Shown here in pieces: positions 9,001 to 17,807 of a stretch of DNA of 64,000 bases. This stretch comes from JBCAXA01 sp038749025. GTDB lineage: Bacteria; Pseudomonadota; Gammaproteobacteria; Steroidobacterales; Woeseiaceae. The stretch lies in NCBI GenBank assembly GCA_038749025.1, contig JBCDIL010000007.1, positions 107,513 through 171,512 of the forward strand. The letters are read 5' to 3'. Position numbers and translations under genes: made by a program. The stretch's first letter is position 1, and every line of letters begins with the position of its first letter. The notes beneath the pieces are model-generated. The model worked only from the letters and a program-made list of their open reading frames with translations, was not told the DNA's origin and did not search any database.

Positions 9001-9075
9001 CGCCAAGCAAACTCTTATTATGGGTCACCGCCCCGGTGGCGACGACCAATCGATATTATCGCTCCGATCGTTGCG

Positions 9076-9103
9076 AAATTATACGATAAATATGTAATAT
9101 TGA
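9076..9103. promoter_or_regulatory. AT-rich candidate operator between dgoD and the SDR gene
   Basis: The divergent dgoD/SDR spacer contains ATACGATAAATATGTAATAT, a sharp AT-rich island in GC-rich surroundings. GATAAATA matches the motif upstream of the GntR gene exactly, and the TATGTAA part resembles AGTAAAC upstream of the TonB receptor. Its location between two oppositely directed catabolic transcription units suits a regulator site or overlapping promoters. Confidence 0.4.
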
Positions 9104-9137
9104 CCATTCGCCTACCGGTTGATCCGGCGCCACGACC

Positions 9138-9896
9138 ATGACCATATACCCTAGCCTACGCGACCTCAGCGTGTTCATAACCGGCGGAGCCACCGGCATC
9201 GGGGCGGCTATGGTAACGGCATTCAGCCACCAGCAGGCGCGCGTTGGTTTCGTTGACCTTAACAACGACGCTGCGGCGGCCTTGGCCGAACGATTGGCCG
9301 ACATGGGTCAGGCGCCGGCTTGGTTTGAGCCGGTCGACGTTCGCGACACAGCGGCACTGCAACACGCAATCGACGCATTCGCCAAAGACTATGGCCCGGT
9401 CCGTGTGCTGATCAATAACGTTGCCAACGACCGCCGGCACACGCCGGCGTCCGTTACGGCCGAGTCGTGGCGTAAGGCCATGAGCGTCAACTTAGACCCC
9501 GCCTTTTTCGCCGCGCAGGCCGTGCACCCCGAAATGGCGCGGGCCGGTGGCGGCGTTATCATCAATTTCAGTTCGATTAACGCCCACCTTGGACCCGCGA
9601 ACATGCCGGCTTACGTCACAGCGAAAGCGGCGCTGCTCGGAATGACACGGGCGTTGGCGCGCGACTTTGGTCCTGACGCCGTCAGAGTGAATTGTATCTC
9701 GCCAGGATGGGTCGTGACGCAACGCCAATTGGATACCTGGTTAACGCCGGAGGCGGAAGCTGCCTGGATGGAACAGGTTGCGTTGCAACGGCGAATTCAA
9801 CCGGAAGACGTCGCCAAGCTGGCGCTGTTCTTGGCGTCTGACGACAGTGCACTGATTACCGGACAAGAGTTCATCATTGACGGCGGTCGCACATGA
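9138..9896 (+). CDS. SDR-family dehydrogenase, probable D-galactose 1-dehydrogenase
   Basis: This 252-residue classical short-chain dehydrogenase has the NAD-binding motif TGGATGIG (residues 15-22), the acidic Asp at the end of beta-2 (FVDLNN) and the catalytic Ser146-Tyr159-x3-Lys163 (AYVTAK). The usual NNAG is NNVAN here. The family is too broad for a substrate call from sequence alone. However, it is the first gene of an operon with KDGal kinase, KDPGal aldolase and a sugar lactonase, and no other oxidoreductase in the locus could oxidise galactose. Galactose to galactono-lactone is therefore the expected step, as in rhizobial SDR galactose dehydrogenases. The next gene overlaps it by 4 bp. 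Confidence 0.82.
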   Translation: MTIYPSLRDLSVFITGGATGIGAAMVTAFSHQQARVGFVDLNNDAAAALAERLADMGQAPAWFEPVDVRDTAALQHAIDAFAKDYGPVRVLINNVANDRRHTPASVTAESWRKAMSVNLDPAFFAAQAVHPEMARAGGGVIINFSSINAHLGPANMPAYVTAKAALLGMTRALARDFGPDAVRVNCISPGWVVTQRQLDTWLTPEAEAAWMEQVALQRRIQPEDVAKLALFLASDDSALITGQEFIIDGGRT

Positions 9897-10828
9897 GCAC
9901 ACCGTTCATTGCGGTGGACTGGGGCACAACGCATCTTCGCGCTTACCGCATCGGCGCTGACCTCGGCCGCTTATCGAGCATCGACCAGATCGAGCAGCGC
10001 CGTGGCCCCGGCGTCACGGCCGTTGCGAGCAACGCCTTCGCCACCACTTTGCGCGCGACAATCGACGATTGGCTCGATGCCGATCAGCCGCTGCCTGTTT
10101 TACTGAGCGGTATGGTGACGTCGACGCTCGGGTGGCACGAAGTCCCATACGTCGACTGCCCGGCGGATATCGATGCGCTCGTCGCAACCAGCCACACCCT
10201 CCCATTCGACACGACCGACGTCACGTTGATTGGCGGTGCACGGTGCACAAACCCGCTGGCTTTGCCGGATGTCTTGCGAGGCGAGGAGCTACAAGTTCTC
10301 GGGGTGACGACGGCGGACGAAGAATCGTTGGTCATCGTACCCGGTACACATAACAAGTGGGTCGCTGTCCGCCACGGCCGAATTGTGAGCTTCGTGACCG
10401 TCATGACCGGCGAGCTATATGCGTTACTCACGCGGTACAGCGTGCTCGTCGCTAACGACGCCGAACAAAGCGACGACGAGGCGGCATTCGATGCTGGCTT
10501 AGACGCCGTCGCCACCGCTGGGATCGACAATGCGCTCGCATTGCTGTTCTCGACGCGTTCCTGCCAGCTATCCGGGGAGCTGCAAAAAACCTCCGCAGCT
10601 GCCTACTTGTCCGGACTCGTGATCGGCACCGACGTACGACTTGGCTTGCGGTTAGCTGAGCGCTCAAATTGGCCAACAATCAACCTGCGGGTTGTTGCCG
10701 AGCCCACCCTTGCCGAACGCTATGTTCGGGCGCTTCGCCATGCCGGTGTTGATGCGACGACCGTACCCGCTTGGCGAGCGAGCCTAGCTGGGTTGCGGCG
10801 CTTCTTGGACGCCTGTAACAAGAGTTAG
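9893..10828 (+). CDS. dgoK: 2-dehydro-3-deoxygalactonokinase
   Basis: This 311-residue member of the DgoK family phosphorylates 2-dehydro-3-deoxy-D-galactonate at O6 using ATP. The N-terminal phosphate-binding motif DWGTTHLRAYR and the later VPGTHNKW segment (around residue 150) are characteristic of the family. The start codon overlaps the SDR stop (ATGA at 9893-9896), indicating translational coupling, and dgoA begins 12 bp downstream. The assignment is strengthened by the aldolase immediately downstream and dgoD nearby. Confidence 0.94.
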   Translation: MSTPFIAVDWGTTHLRAYRIGADLGRLSSIDQIEQRRGPGVTAVASNAFATTLRATIDDWLDADQPLPVLLSGMVTSTLGWHEVPYVDCPADIDALVATSHTLPFDTTDVTLIGGARCTNPLALPDVLRGEELQVLGVTTADEESLVIVPGTHNKWVAVRHGRIVSFVTVMTGELYALLTRYSVLVANDAEQSDDEAAFDAGLDAVATAGIDNALALLFSTRSCQLSGELQKTSAAAYLSGLVIGTDVRLGLRLAERSNWPTINLRVVAEPTLAERYVRALRHAGVDATTVPAWRASLAGLRRFLDACNKS

Positions 10829-10839
10829 GGGAATCGCCC

Positions 10840-11478
10840 ATGTCTGATCTATCGATGCGCCTTGCAGCGGCGTTCAAAGAGGTTCCGATCGTCGCGATTC
10901 TCCGCGGTGTGACGCCAAGCGACGTTGTTGATGTCGGCGAGGCGATCTACCGCGCTGGTATCCGCGTTATCGAGGTGCCACTGAACTCGCCAGAACCGTT
11001 CGACTCGATCGCGCGATTAGCGACGGCTTTCGCCAACCGGGCGATCGTGGGGGCCGGCACCGTCGTGTCGGTAGACGATGTCCATCGCGTTGCCGCCAGC
11101 GGCGCTGAAATCGTCGTAGCACCCAATACCGATACCGCGGTTATCAAAGCCGCCATTGACGTCAACCTCGAACCGTTTCCCGGCTGGATGAGCGTGTCGG
11201 AGGCCTTCTCGGCATATACCGCAGGCGCACGCTTTCTGAAACTGTTTCCCGCCAGCACGGTCGGCGTTGGCCACGTGCAAGCGGCTCGGGCCGTCCTGCC
11301 AAGCGACGCTCGCGTTTTCGCCGTAGGCGGTGTTGGTGCCGCTAATGGCGCCGAATGGTTAGCAGCCGGAATTGATGGCTTCGGTATCGGTAGTGAGCTC
11401 TACAGGCCGGACCGTTCTGTCGACGATATTGCAGCGCGTGCCATCGATTGCGTAGCCGCCTTGAGACGTCGCGGATGA
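10840..11478 (+). CDS. dgoA: 2-dehydro-3-deoxy-6-phosphogalactonate aldolase
   Basis: This 212-residue class I aldolase cleaves 6-phospho-2-dehydro-3-deoxygalactonate to pyruvate and glyceraldehyde 3-phosphate. The Schiff-base lysine is Lys134 in GARFLKLFPAS and the general base is Glu45 in VIEVPLNSPEP, spaced as in E. coli DgoA. The VPLNSP sequence is the form seen in KDPGal rather than KDPG aldolases. It sits between dgoK and the lactonase gene, whose ATG overlaps its stop (ATGA at 11475-11478). The reaction is the last dedicated step of the De Ley-Doudoroff pathway. Confidence 0.95.
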   Translation: MSDLSMRLAAAFKEVPIVAILRGVTPSDVVDVGEAIYRAGIRVIEVPLNSPEPFDSIARLATAFANRAIVGAGTVVSVDDVHRVAASGAEIVVAPNTDTAVIKAAIDVNLEPFPGWMSVSEAFSAYTAGARFLKLFPASTVGVGHVQAARAVLPSDARVFAVGGVGAANGAEWLAAGIDGFGIGSELYRPDRSVDDIAARAIDCVAALRRRG

Positions 11479-12374
11479 GCGTGTCGGTCAACGCCGAGCT
11501 AGTCGATGTCGTCACCACCCAGAATACGTTGGGTGAAGGCGTGTTGTGGAACACCGACGACAACGCGGTGTATTGGACCGATATCCAACAGCGTCGATTG
11601 TTTCGGTACGACCCGCTCGAACGCCGACTGACGGATTGGCGCACCCCTGAACGGCTCTCAGCGTTTACGCCGATAGAACACGACAACGCTTTACTGTGCG
11701 CCTTCGAGTCGGGCTTTGGGACATGGCAACCCGGAACTGAGGACATCGCTTGGATAGCACGGCTCGACACGTACCCCGATGTACGACTCAACGACGGCCG
11801 TACGGACCGGCAAGGTCGATTTTGGTGCGGGTCTTTACAAGAGGCGAAGCTTATTGATGGGCGACAACCTGCCGGTCAATTGTTCTCACTCGATACAAGC
11901 AAACGCATGGTCGTTCACCGGACCGATATCGCTATCAGTAACAGCCTAACGACGAGTCCCGATGGGCGGTGGCTGTACTTCACCGACACGCCGACGCGGC
12001 GCATCGATCGTTACCCGCTCGACGTATCGACCGGCCAACTCGGACCCGCCGATACTTTCGTTACCACCGACGCCGGGTGTTACCCCGATGGCTCGGTCAC
12101 CGACGCGGCCGGCTACCTTTGGAATGCGCAATGGGGTGCCCACCAAGTCGTGCGGTACGCGCCCGATGGGACGGTGGACTTCACGCTGGCTGTCCCCGCA
12201 GAACAACCGACCTGCGTTGCTTTTGGCGGTACCGACCGACAGCTTCTATTCGTAACGACAGCGTTAGAAGGATTAGATCCCCAGGCGGCTGCCGACACAA
12301 AGGGCGGCTCCCTGTTGATCTACCACACGAACGTGACCGGCTTAGCCGAAACACCGTACCGACACACGAACTAG
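11475..12374 (+). CDS. SMP-30/gluconolaconase-family sugar lactonase, probable galactonolactonase
   Basis: This 299-residue six-bladed beta-propeller hydrolase has the metal ligands expected for the family: Glu21 in TLGEGVLW, the Asn region LNDGRTDRQGRFWCG, the Asn/Asp pair in SNSLTTSPDGRWLYFTD, and PDGSVTDAAG. Family members open aldonolactones. In this operon it most simply hydrolyses galactono-lactone made by the SDR enzyme, feeding DgoD. The ATG at 11475 overlaps the dgoA stop, while the longer frame to 11448 would intrude into dgoA. Its TAG stop overlaps the sapC stop on the other strand in a shared CTAG. Confidence 0.9.
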   Translation: MSVSVNAELVDVVTTQNTLGEGVLWNTDDNAVYWTDIQQRRLFRYDPLERRLTDWRTPERLSAFTPIEHDNALLCAFESGFGTWQPGTEDIAWIARLDTYPDVRLNDGRTDRQGRFWCGSLQEAKLIDGRQPAGQLFSLDTSKRMVVHRTDIAISNSLTTSPDGRWLYFTDTPTRRIDRYPLDVSTGQLGPADTFVTTDAGCYPDGSVTDAAGYLWNAQWGAHQVVRYAPDGTVDFTLAVPAEQPTCVAFGGTDRQLLFVTTALEGLDPQAAADTKGGSLLIYHTNVTGLAETPYRHTN

Positions 12375-13147
12375 TGCGCCGCGACGCCTGGGTCGCGTGC
12401 CGTCTCTACTCTTACCTGCTTCACCGCGTCATCGAACCGCTGGCCGTGACGCTGAACCAATGCGTTGATCTGGCCCATCGAGAACAACATGGCGTGCAAG
12501 GCCATCAAATAACCATTGCGGTTCAGGTCGAGCACTGTCGCATCGTCGAGCGCGCGCAACTTCTCCTCATCGACAGTGTGCAAGCCGCGAATCGTGTTGG
12601 TCTGCCCTGATGTCATCGATACGACAATATCGACCGGCCGGTGTAGCTCCAATGACGTGAGACGTTCAGCGAACACCCGTGACTGAACGTCTTTTTCGGT
12701 ATCCGCGCGCAATGCCTTGTCCACCTGGGCAACCTCGAGACTAAGGGCCCCGGTATCGTCAAACAGCGGCAAGCCCTCCGTGGCCGAAAACGCATCGCTG
12801 CCGGGCAGGATACCGGTCACCAAGTCTTTACTACCCTCAGCCGCTGGAACCAAGAAGAACGGGTAAGTTTGCATAAACGACGGCGCAAACGTACCGCCCC
12901 AATGGCCGTCGTTGACGAACAGGTTCGATCCCGGCACGAAGCTCGTCATCGCCGAAAATAGCCACGTACCTGATTCCGCATGCTTATTCAGGAATACCGG
13001 GAAACATGCACCAGCCATCCCAATTTCTCCGGCTCGGACCAGCATCACGTGTTGCTTAGCAGCAAAATCGACGCGCGCCGATTCACGAATACGCAGTGAT
13101 CCGTGCTGCTCGATGTTGAGCGGTTCAGGCGTAACTACTGTTGTCAT
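12371..13147 (-). CDS. SapC-family protein
   Basis: This 258-residue protein matches the SapC family: the N-terminal half has HVMLVRAGEIGMAGACFPVF, then a W-x-x-x-A motif (TWLFSAMTSFVPG), then TYPFFLVP. No signal peptide or transmembrane segment is visible. The family is named from a Campylobacter S-layer secretion gene, but in marine and freshwater proteobacteria it is regularly found beside tryptophan-halogenase-like flavoproteins and TonB receptors in carbohydrate loci, with unknown function. Here it is 12 bp downstream of exactly such a flavoprotein. It is probably co-transcribed with the halogenase-like gene and convergent with the lactonase. Confidence 0.88.
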   Translation of the reverse strand: MTTVVTPEPLNIEQHGSLRIRESARVDFAAKQHVMLVRAGEIGMAGACFPVFLNKHAESGTWLFSAMTSFVPGSNLFVNDGHWGGTFAPSFMQTYPFFLVPAAEGSKDLVTGILPGSDAFSATEGLPLFDDTGALSLEVAQVDKALRADTEKDVQSRVFAERLTSLELHRPVDIVVSMTSGQTNTIRGLHTVDEEKLRALDDATVLDLNRNGYLMALHAMLFSMGQINALVQRHGQRFDDAVKQVRVETARDPGVAAH

Positions 13148-13159
13148 CGGTAACTCCGG

Positions 13160-14683
13160 TCAGTGCTTGTCGTTAGCAAGCCAGCGTTTTATGTACTCGC
13201 GATGAGGCGGCAATGTCCGCAGCATCTGCTCAGCCAGTTGATCGTTGCGCGATTGTATCTGTACCGCTTGATCGGTCTGCCGGTGCAAATAGGCTGCCCG
13301 CTCAAATTCTGGCTTAAAACCCATGCCGTAAGCGACATACTGGTAGCTCGCAGCTGGGAACAGCTCGATCGCGCTGTCAAAATCGGCTTTGATCGGCCCG
13401 CGACTACGCCACAACGCGAGATCCTCGACCAGGCTCTCGGGCCATGTCGACGGATTCGCATGCGCTTGCCAGTAAGGTTCAGGCCGCTTAGTCAACGCGT
13501 AGTGTAACTTCAAGAAGTCGACGATACGTCGCCAGCGGTAATGCATCTGTTGATCGAAGCGACGGGCCGTAATGTCCAGCGTCGCGCGCGAAGGCGGTAG
13601 GTTATCGGCGATCGCACGCGCCGAAATTTCGACGAGCATGATCGCTGTCGCTTCTAGCGGCTCGACAAAGCCAGCTGACAAGCCGACCGCGACGCAATTG
13701 CCGACCCAAAACCGCTCGCGATGACCGGAACGGAAGCGGATCATACGTGCATCGAGTCCGTTCGCTGCCGGTCCAACGTAGCGACGGAGGTTGTTTTCAG
13801 CCTCGTCGTCGCTGAGATACTCACTCGCGTAAACGTGTCCCACGCCACGTCGGTGCGTTAGACCGATATCCCAGATCCAACCGGCGTTTTGGGCCGTCGC
13901 AATGGTATGGCTAGCGAGCGGACTGTCGTCGCGTTCATACGGCACCTGCATGGCCAATGCCCGATCGTTAAATAGAACGTCGTCGACATCGCGAAATTGA
14001 ACCCCCATCGCATCACCGAGTAAACGGGCGCGAAAGCCGGTGCAATCGACAAACAGATCCGCCGTGAAAGTACCGCGCGACTCAAGCTGCAATTCAGCGA
14101 TATCGCCGTTTGCGGCGATATGTACATCGGCAACGGTATCGACGATATGCTCGATTCCCAGTTTTTCTATACCGTGATCACGAAGTAGCTCACCCAGCGC
14201 GCCTGCATCAACGTGGTAGGCGTAGTTGCACGAGCCGCTGTACTCATTCTCTGCCAGCGTACGTGGCGCAAGCCCGGCTTCGCACACTTGCTGCTGGTAG
14301 TTTGCCGCTATGGCGAACTGCTCGATGTCATCCAGATAGGGGGCAAGATCCAGGCGGCCGTAGCCAAGCGGTACCGTGAAGGGGTGATAGTAAAAGTCGC
14401 CGTTGCCGTGCACCCACTCGACAAACTTACCGCCTTGTTTGAACGCGGCATGACAGCGTCGGAAAAGTTCGGATTCACGAATCCCAATCGATTGGATCGT
14501 GTTTTTCATTGTCGGCCAGGTGCCCTCGCCCACGCCGATCGTCGGAATGGTCGACGATTCGATCAAAGACACACGAACACCACCGTCAGCGCTGCGGTGA
14601 TGTGCGGCGATCACACACGCAGTAAGCCAGCCGGCCGTGCCGCCGCCGACGATTGCAACGTGATTTATGGCTGTTGAGTGCAC
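13160..14683 (-). CDS. Tryptophan halogenase-like flavoprotein
   Basis: This 507-residue FAD-dependent protein of the tryptophan halogenase family has the dinucleotide motif VGGGTAGWLTA near residue 12 and GVGEGTWPTM near residue 53. A lysine motif AAFKQGGKFVEW (Lys82/Lys86) lies in the region of the catalytic lysine of PrnA/RebH. The halogenase signature W-x-W-x-I-P reads WIWDIG at about residue 276, so Pro is replaced by Gly. Family members in carbohydrate loci with SapC and a TonB receptor usually show this pattern and have no proven halogenation activity. Whether it halogenates, oxidises or modifies a protein is unknown. It is followed by sapC after 12 bp and lies downstream of the TonB receptor. 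Confidence 0.85.
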   Translation of the reverse strand: MHSTAINHVAIVGGGTAGWLTACVIAAHHRSADGGVRVSLIESSTIPTIGVGEGTWPTMKNTIQSIGIRESELFRRCHAAFKQGGKFVEWVHGNGDFYYHPFTVPLGYGRLDLAPYLDDIEQFAIAANYQQQVCEAGLAPRTLAENEYSGSCNYAYHVDAGALGELLRDHGIEKLGIEHIVDTVADVHIAANGDIAELQLESRGTFTADLFVDCTGFRARLLGDAMGVQFRDVDDVLFNDRALAMQVPYERDDSPLASHTIATAQNAGWIWDIGLTHRRGVGHVYASEYLSDDEAENNLRRYVGPAANGLDARMIRFRSGHRERFWVGNCVAVGLSAGFVEPLEATAIMLVEISARAIADNLPPSRATLDITARRFDQQMHYRWRRIVDFLKLHYALTKRPEPYWQAHANPSTWPESLVEDLALWRSRGPIKADFDSAIELFPAASYQYVAYGMGFKPEFERAAYLHRQTDQAVQIQSRNDQLAEQMLRTLPPHREYIKRWLANDKH

Positions 14684-14717
14684 CGGTTCTCCCCCGCCCG
14701 AATGGCATCAATAAAGA

Positions 14718-14749
14718 GGCCAGCCTGCGAATGATATCGCAGGCTGGCC
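14718..14749 (-). terminator. Strong hairpin between the TonB receptor and the halogenase-like gene
   Basis: A perfect 13-bp inverted repeat (GGCCAGCCTGCGA and its complement, 6-base loop) lies in the 129-bp gap after the receptor stop. On the minus strand it is followed by TCTTTAT, a weak U-tract. It could terminate the receptor transcript or reduce read-through so that the receptor is made in excess over the downstream flavoprotein and SapC. Confidence 0.7.
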
Positions 14750-14812
14750 GGTTTGCACGGCTCGCTTGACGGGGGAACTCAACCGGCCGGCGCTTGCACT
14801 GCTTTTGTCCGA

Positions 14813-17602
14813 CTAAAAGACGCCGCGTAAGCCAATCGCAAAGCGCGATCCGTTGTCTTCGATGTTGTAGATCTGTGTACCGAAGCGACCCGTTTGTATG
14901 AGTTCCTCCTCGGTGATGTTGATCCCTTCAAAGAAGACGGTCCAGTTGTCATTCACATTGTAGCTTGCGCTGATATCCCACTGACCGAACGTATCGGTAT
15001 TCACGGGTTCACCGTTAAAGCCATTATCGATTAAGCGTAGGAAACCTTCCCGGTTATTAAACGCCACGCGTGCCTGGAACACTTCGTTCTCATAGAAAAC
15101 AACCAGGTTCTGTGAATCGCCTAAGCCCTCCAGTGCAAATCGCTGTGTCGTGTCGGCGCCGAGACTGACATTACTATCAACAATCGTAGCGTTTGCTTGG
15201 AATCCAATGCCGTTTTCAAAAACGTGCTGCAACGCTAACTCGAAACCTGTGATTCGAGCTTCTTCACCGTTGCGCGGTCGAGCCACGGTATAGACTTCTG
15301 TCTGACCGTTCAGCTCTTCCGTTGAAGCCACGACATCGAGACCCGGGTTGGCTGGGTCGAGAACGATGCCCGGCGCACAGTTTGGCTCGTTCGCGGTGCT
15401 GCAGCGAAAACCATCGGCCGCCGTTCGATCGAACAGCGTGAACGTCTCCTCACCGGTCAACGTTGTAATGAAGTCATCGACTTCCTTGTTGAACACCGCG
15501 AACGACGCGACGTTCGAGTCACCGTAGTACCACTCGAACGAGATATCCCAGTTCTCGGACCGGAACGGCTCCAAACTCGGGTTACCGCCACTCGCCGCCA
15601 AGTTTTGGCGACGCGGCTCGGCGAACACGGTCGATGGCGACAATTGCGACATCGTCGGCCGCGTCATCGAGTCGTAGGTTAGGAAACGCAACACCATGTC
15701 GTCGGTGATATCGAGCTTCGCACTGAAACTCGGTAACAGGTTTGCGTAGCTGTCACCTTCGTTGATATTTGTCGCCGGACCCAAAACATTGCGGAACAAC
15801 GTCAAGTCGGTTGTCGGTACCACGTCAGCGATGAAGCTCTGCACGGCGTCAACATCGATATCGGTTTGGGCGTAGCGTGCACCGACATCAATGGTTAACG
15901 GCATATCGCCGAGTTCTAAATCGAACGTGAAGTCCATGTACAACGACGTGATATCTTCGTTGACCTGGTAACGGTTGTTCTGCAGCGCCGGCGCGATCGG
16001 GTTACCCGAGTCGGCGAGGAATTGCACGTACGCATCACCGTCATAGGTATAGAACGTATCGATTAGGCCAGGGAAGAAGTTCTGCGCCGTGAACGGTTGC
16101 AGGTTGATCGTGTCGTTGGGTGCCGGCGTACCGTACCCGCAGAATGCACACTGCGATGCAAACACCTGGAAGCTCTTCTTCTCACGTTGCTGGAAGTACG
16201 CGCCAAATCGCATCTCGCGGAATACGTCGGTGTCCGGCTCGAAGACGAAATCGGCTTTGATTTCACTGATCTCGTCTTCATCGCTAAAGCGGTTACCCTG
16301 CTCGTTGTAATGCAATCGAGTCAGGCTGGGGTCCGGTAACGCACCAGCGCCGAACCCATCATGAGCGACGGTCGGCGTACCGCCTGTGCCGTCGAACACG
16401 TAGTTATTGATGATACCAACGACGTTGAAACGATCGCGGCCGGCACGATCATTCTCTGCTGTCGACGTGTGCGCATCGAAAGTTGCCGTCAGTTGCTCGT
16501 TGATACCCCACTCCACGTTCAAGCCAACGCCAGACATGCTGACGTCGCGTGAGTTGCGGGTATTCGAGACGAAGTCTGTGGCCGGGTCGCCCGAGCCTTG
16601 GTGCAGGTTAATCTCCTGCGTAAAGTTCACCAGCGTGTTAGTCGCAGCATCCACCGTACCGCTGCCCACCCGATCAGGCTCAAACCATGAGGCCAGATCG
16701 GTGACCAGGGAGTCGACGGTAAACTCGCTGACAAAGCCGTCGAGTGTTACCGCAATATCGTCCGATGGCGTGAACTGCAGGACCAAGTTGGCGTTGGTGC
16801 GTTCCCGTTCTTGGTTATCAACGATTTGATCCCAGTTGCGTGGAATGAAAACGTTGGTAAAAAGAACGCCATCGTTTCGGTTGGAAATCGTCTGTCCGGG
16901 GCGCCATCCCGCCGTCTCAATACGGTTAATTTGAACATCGCGCTCTTGGTGGCTGATAGACAGCAACGCGCCAAAGTTGTCATTGAATGTGTTACTGATC
17001 AGAACCGCTGCAGACGGCGCAGTCTCTTCAGACAACGTCTCGTACATCCCCTTCGCCGAGAAAGCGAGCTGGAAACCGGGGTTATCGAACGGCTTGGCTG
17101 TCTTAACGTTAATCGTCGCGCCAATACCGCCTTCCTGCAGATTTGCCCGACTGCTCTTGTAAACGTCGGCGCCAGTAATGAGATCGGCTGACAACACATC
17201 GAAATTGAACTCGCGACCCGATGAATCGGTAGCAATCTGCCGACCGTTGACCAACACGGTGTTGAACTGCGGACCTAATCCGCGAACGGTGACCTGCTGG
17301 CCCTCGCCCCCGCTTCGATCGATCGATACGCCAGTAATCCGCTGTAGCGACTCAGCGACGTTGAGATCCGGGAACTTACCGATATCTTCAGCCGCGATGG
17401 AATCGACAACGCCCGTTGCATTGCGTTTGACGTCCATGGCGCGATCGAGACTGCCGCGAATACCGACGGTCACGATCTCTTCAATCGGTGCTTGATTCTG
17501 AGCGAGTGCGGGAGCTGCGATCCCACCCGTCAGCGCTGTGGAAATGGCTGTAGCTAAGGCGGTCTTCCGATAGACCTCACCCTTGCGATGTCGAACTTTC
17601 AT
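14813..17602 (-). CDS. TonB-dependent outer-membrane receptor (galactoside locus)
   Basis: This 929-residue protein has a long signal peptide (basic start MKVRHRKGEVYRK, hydrophobic core, cleavage near APALA-Q). A TonB-box-like EEIVTVGIRG follows, then a plug domain (AAEDIGKFPDLNVAESLQR, GPQFNTVLVNGRQI) and a 22-strand barrel ending in aromatic GLRGVF. The plug motifs are those of the Xanthomonas/Caulobacter-type carbohydrate receptors. The ATG at 17602, preceded by a G-rich Shine-Dalgarno, was chosen over the frame to 17641. It is divergent from the GH42 beta-galactosidase gene and upstream of the halogenase-like and sapC genes, so its ligand is probably a galactose-containing oligosaccharide. 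Confidence 0.94.
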   Translation of the reverse strand: MKVRHRKGEVYRKTALATAISTALTGGIAAPALAQNQAPIEEIVTVGIRGSLDRAMDVKRNATGVVDSIAAEDIGKFPDLNVAESLQRITGVSIDRSGGEGQQVTVRGLGPQFNTVLVNGRQIATDSSGREFNFDVLSADLITGADVYKSSRANLQEGGIGATINVKTAKPFDNPGFQLAFSAKGMYETLSEETAPSAAVLISNTFNDNFGALLSISHQERDVQINRIETAGWRPGQTISNRNDGVLFTNVFIPRNWDQIVDNQERERTNANLVLQFTPSDDIAVTLDGFVSEFTVDSLVTDLASWFEPDRVGSGTVDAATNTLVNFTQEINLHQGSGDPATDFVSNTRNSRDVSMSGVGLNVEWGINEQLTATFDAHTSTAENDRAGRDRFNVVGIINNYVFDGTGGTPTVAHDGFGAGALPDPSLTRLHYNEQGNRFSDEDEISEIKADFVFEPDTDVFREMRFGAYFQQREKKSFQVFASQCAFCGYGTPAPNDTINLQPFTAQNFFPGLIDTFYTYDGDAYVQFLADSGNPIAPALQNNRYQVNEDITSLYMDFTFDLELGDMPLTIDVGARYAQTDIDVDAVQSFIADVVPTTDLTLFRNVLGPATNINEGDSYANLLPSFSAKLDITDDMVLRFLTYDSMTRPTMSQLSPSTVFAEPRRQNLAASGGNPSLEPFRSENWDISFEWYYGDSNVASFAVFNKEVDDFITTLTGEETFTLFDRTAADGFRCSTANEPNCAPGIVLDPANPGLDVVASTEELNGQTEVYTVARPRNGEEARITGFELALQHVFENGIGFQANATIVDSNVSLGADTTQRFALEGLGDSQNLVVFYENEVFQARVAFNNREGFLRLIDNGFNGEPVNTDTFGQWDISASYNVNDNWTVFFEGINITEEELIQTGRFGTQIYNIEDNGSRFAIGLRGVF

Positions 17603-17680
17603 TGTGATCCCCCCCGGGACGTTGTGTGTGACTGGCGTCATCCAAACAGGGCATAAAACGATGCACCTGGCTGAATCCTA

Positions 17681-17704
17681 GTATATATCATATAAATAGT
17701 AAAC
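17681..17704. promoter_or_regulatory. AT-rich candidate operator/promoter between receptor and beta-galactosidase
   Basis: The 205-bp divergent spacer holds GTATATATCATATAAATAGT followed by AAAC. The ATAAATAGTA core is identical over 10 bases to the site upstream of the GntR gene (minus strand of 7058-7084). The position, about 80 bp before the receptor start and about 105 bp before the beta-galactosidase start, would allow control of both. Confidence 0.42.
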
Positions 17705-17807
17705 ATCTAATCAGACGGGCCTTTGTGCGTTATGGTGGCGGAAAATTCCGTCGCACAAGCACCGTATAAATCGACCTGTTTGCGAGAGAATTTAGGGGGA
17801 TTCACGC

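Noticed and set aside
13160..14683. Assigning a true halogenation role to the flavoprotein
   Set aside because: The signature W-x-W-x-I-P is altered and the context is carbohydrate use, not a biosynthetic cluster, so only the family name is given.
16407..16829. Open frames antisense to the first TonB receptor
   Set aside because: No recognisable domain, no Shine-Dalgarno, and they lie wholly inside an intact receptor gene.
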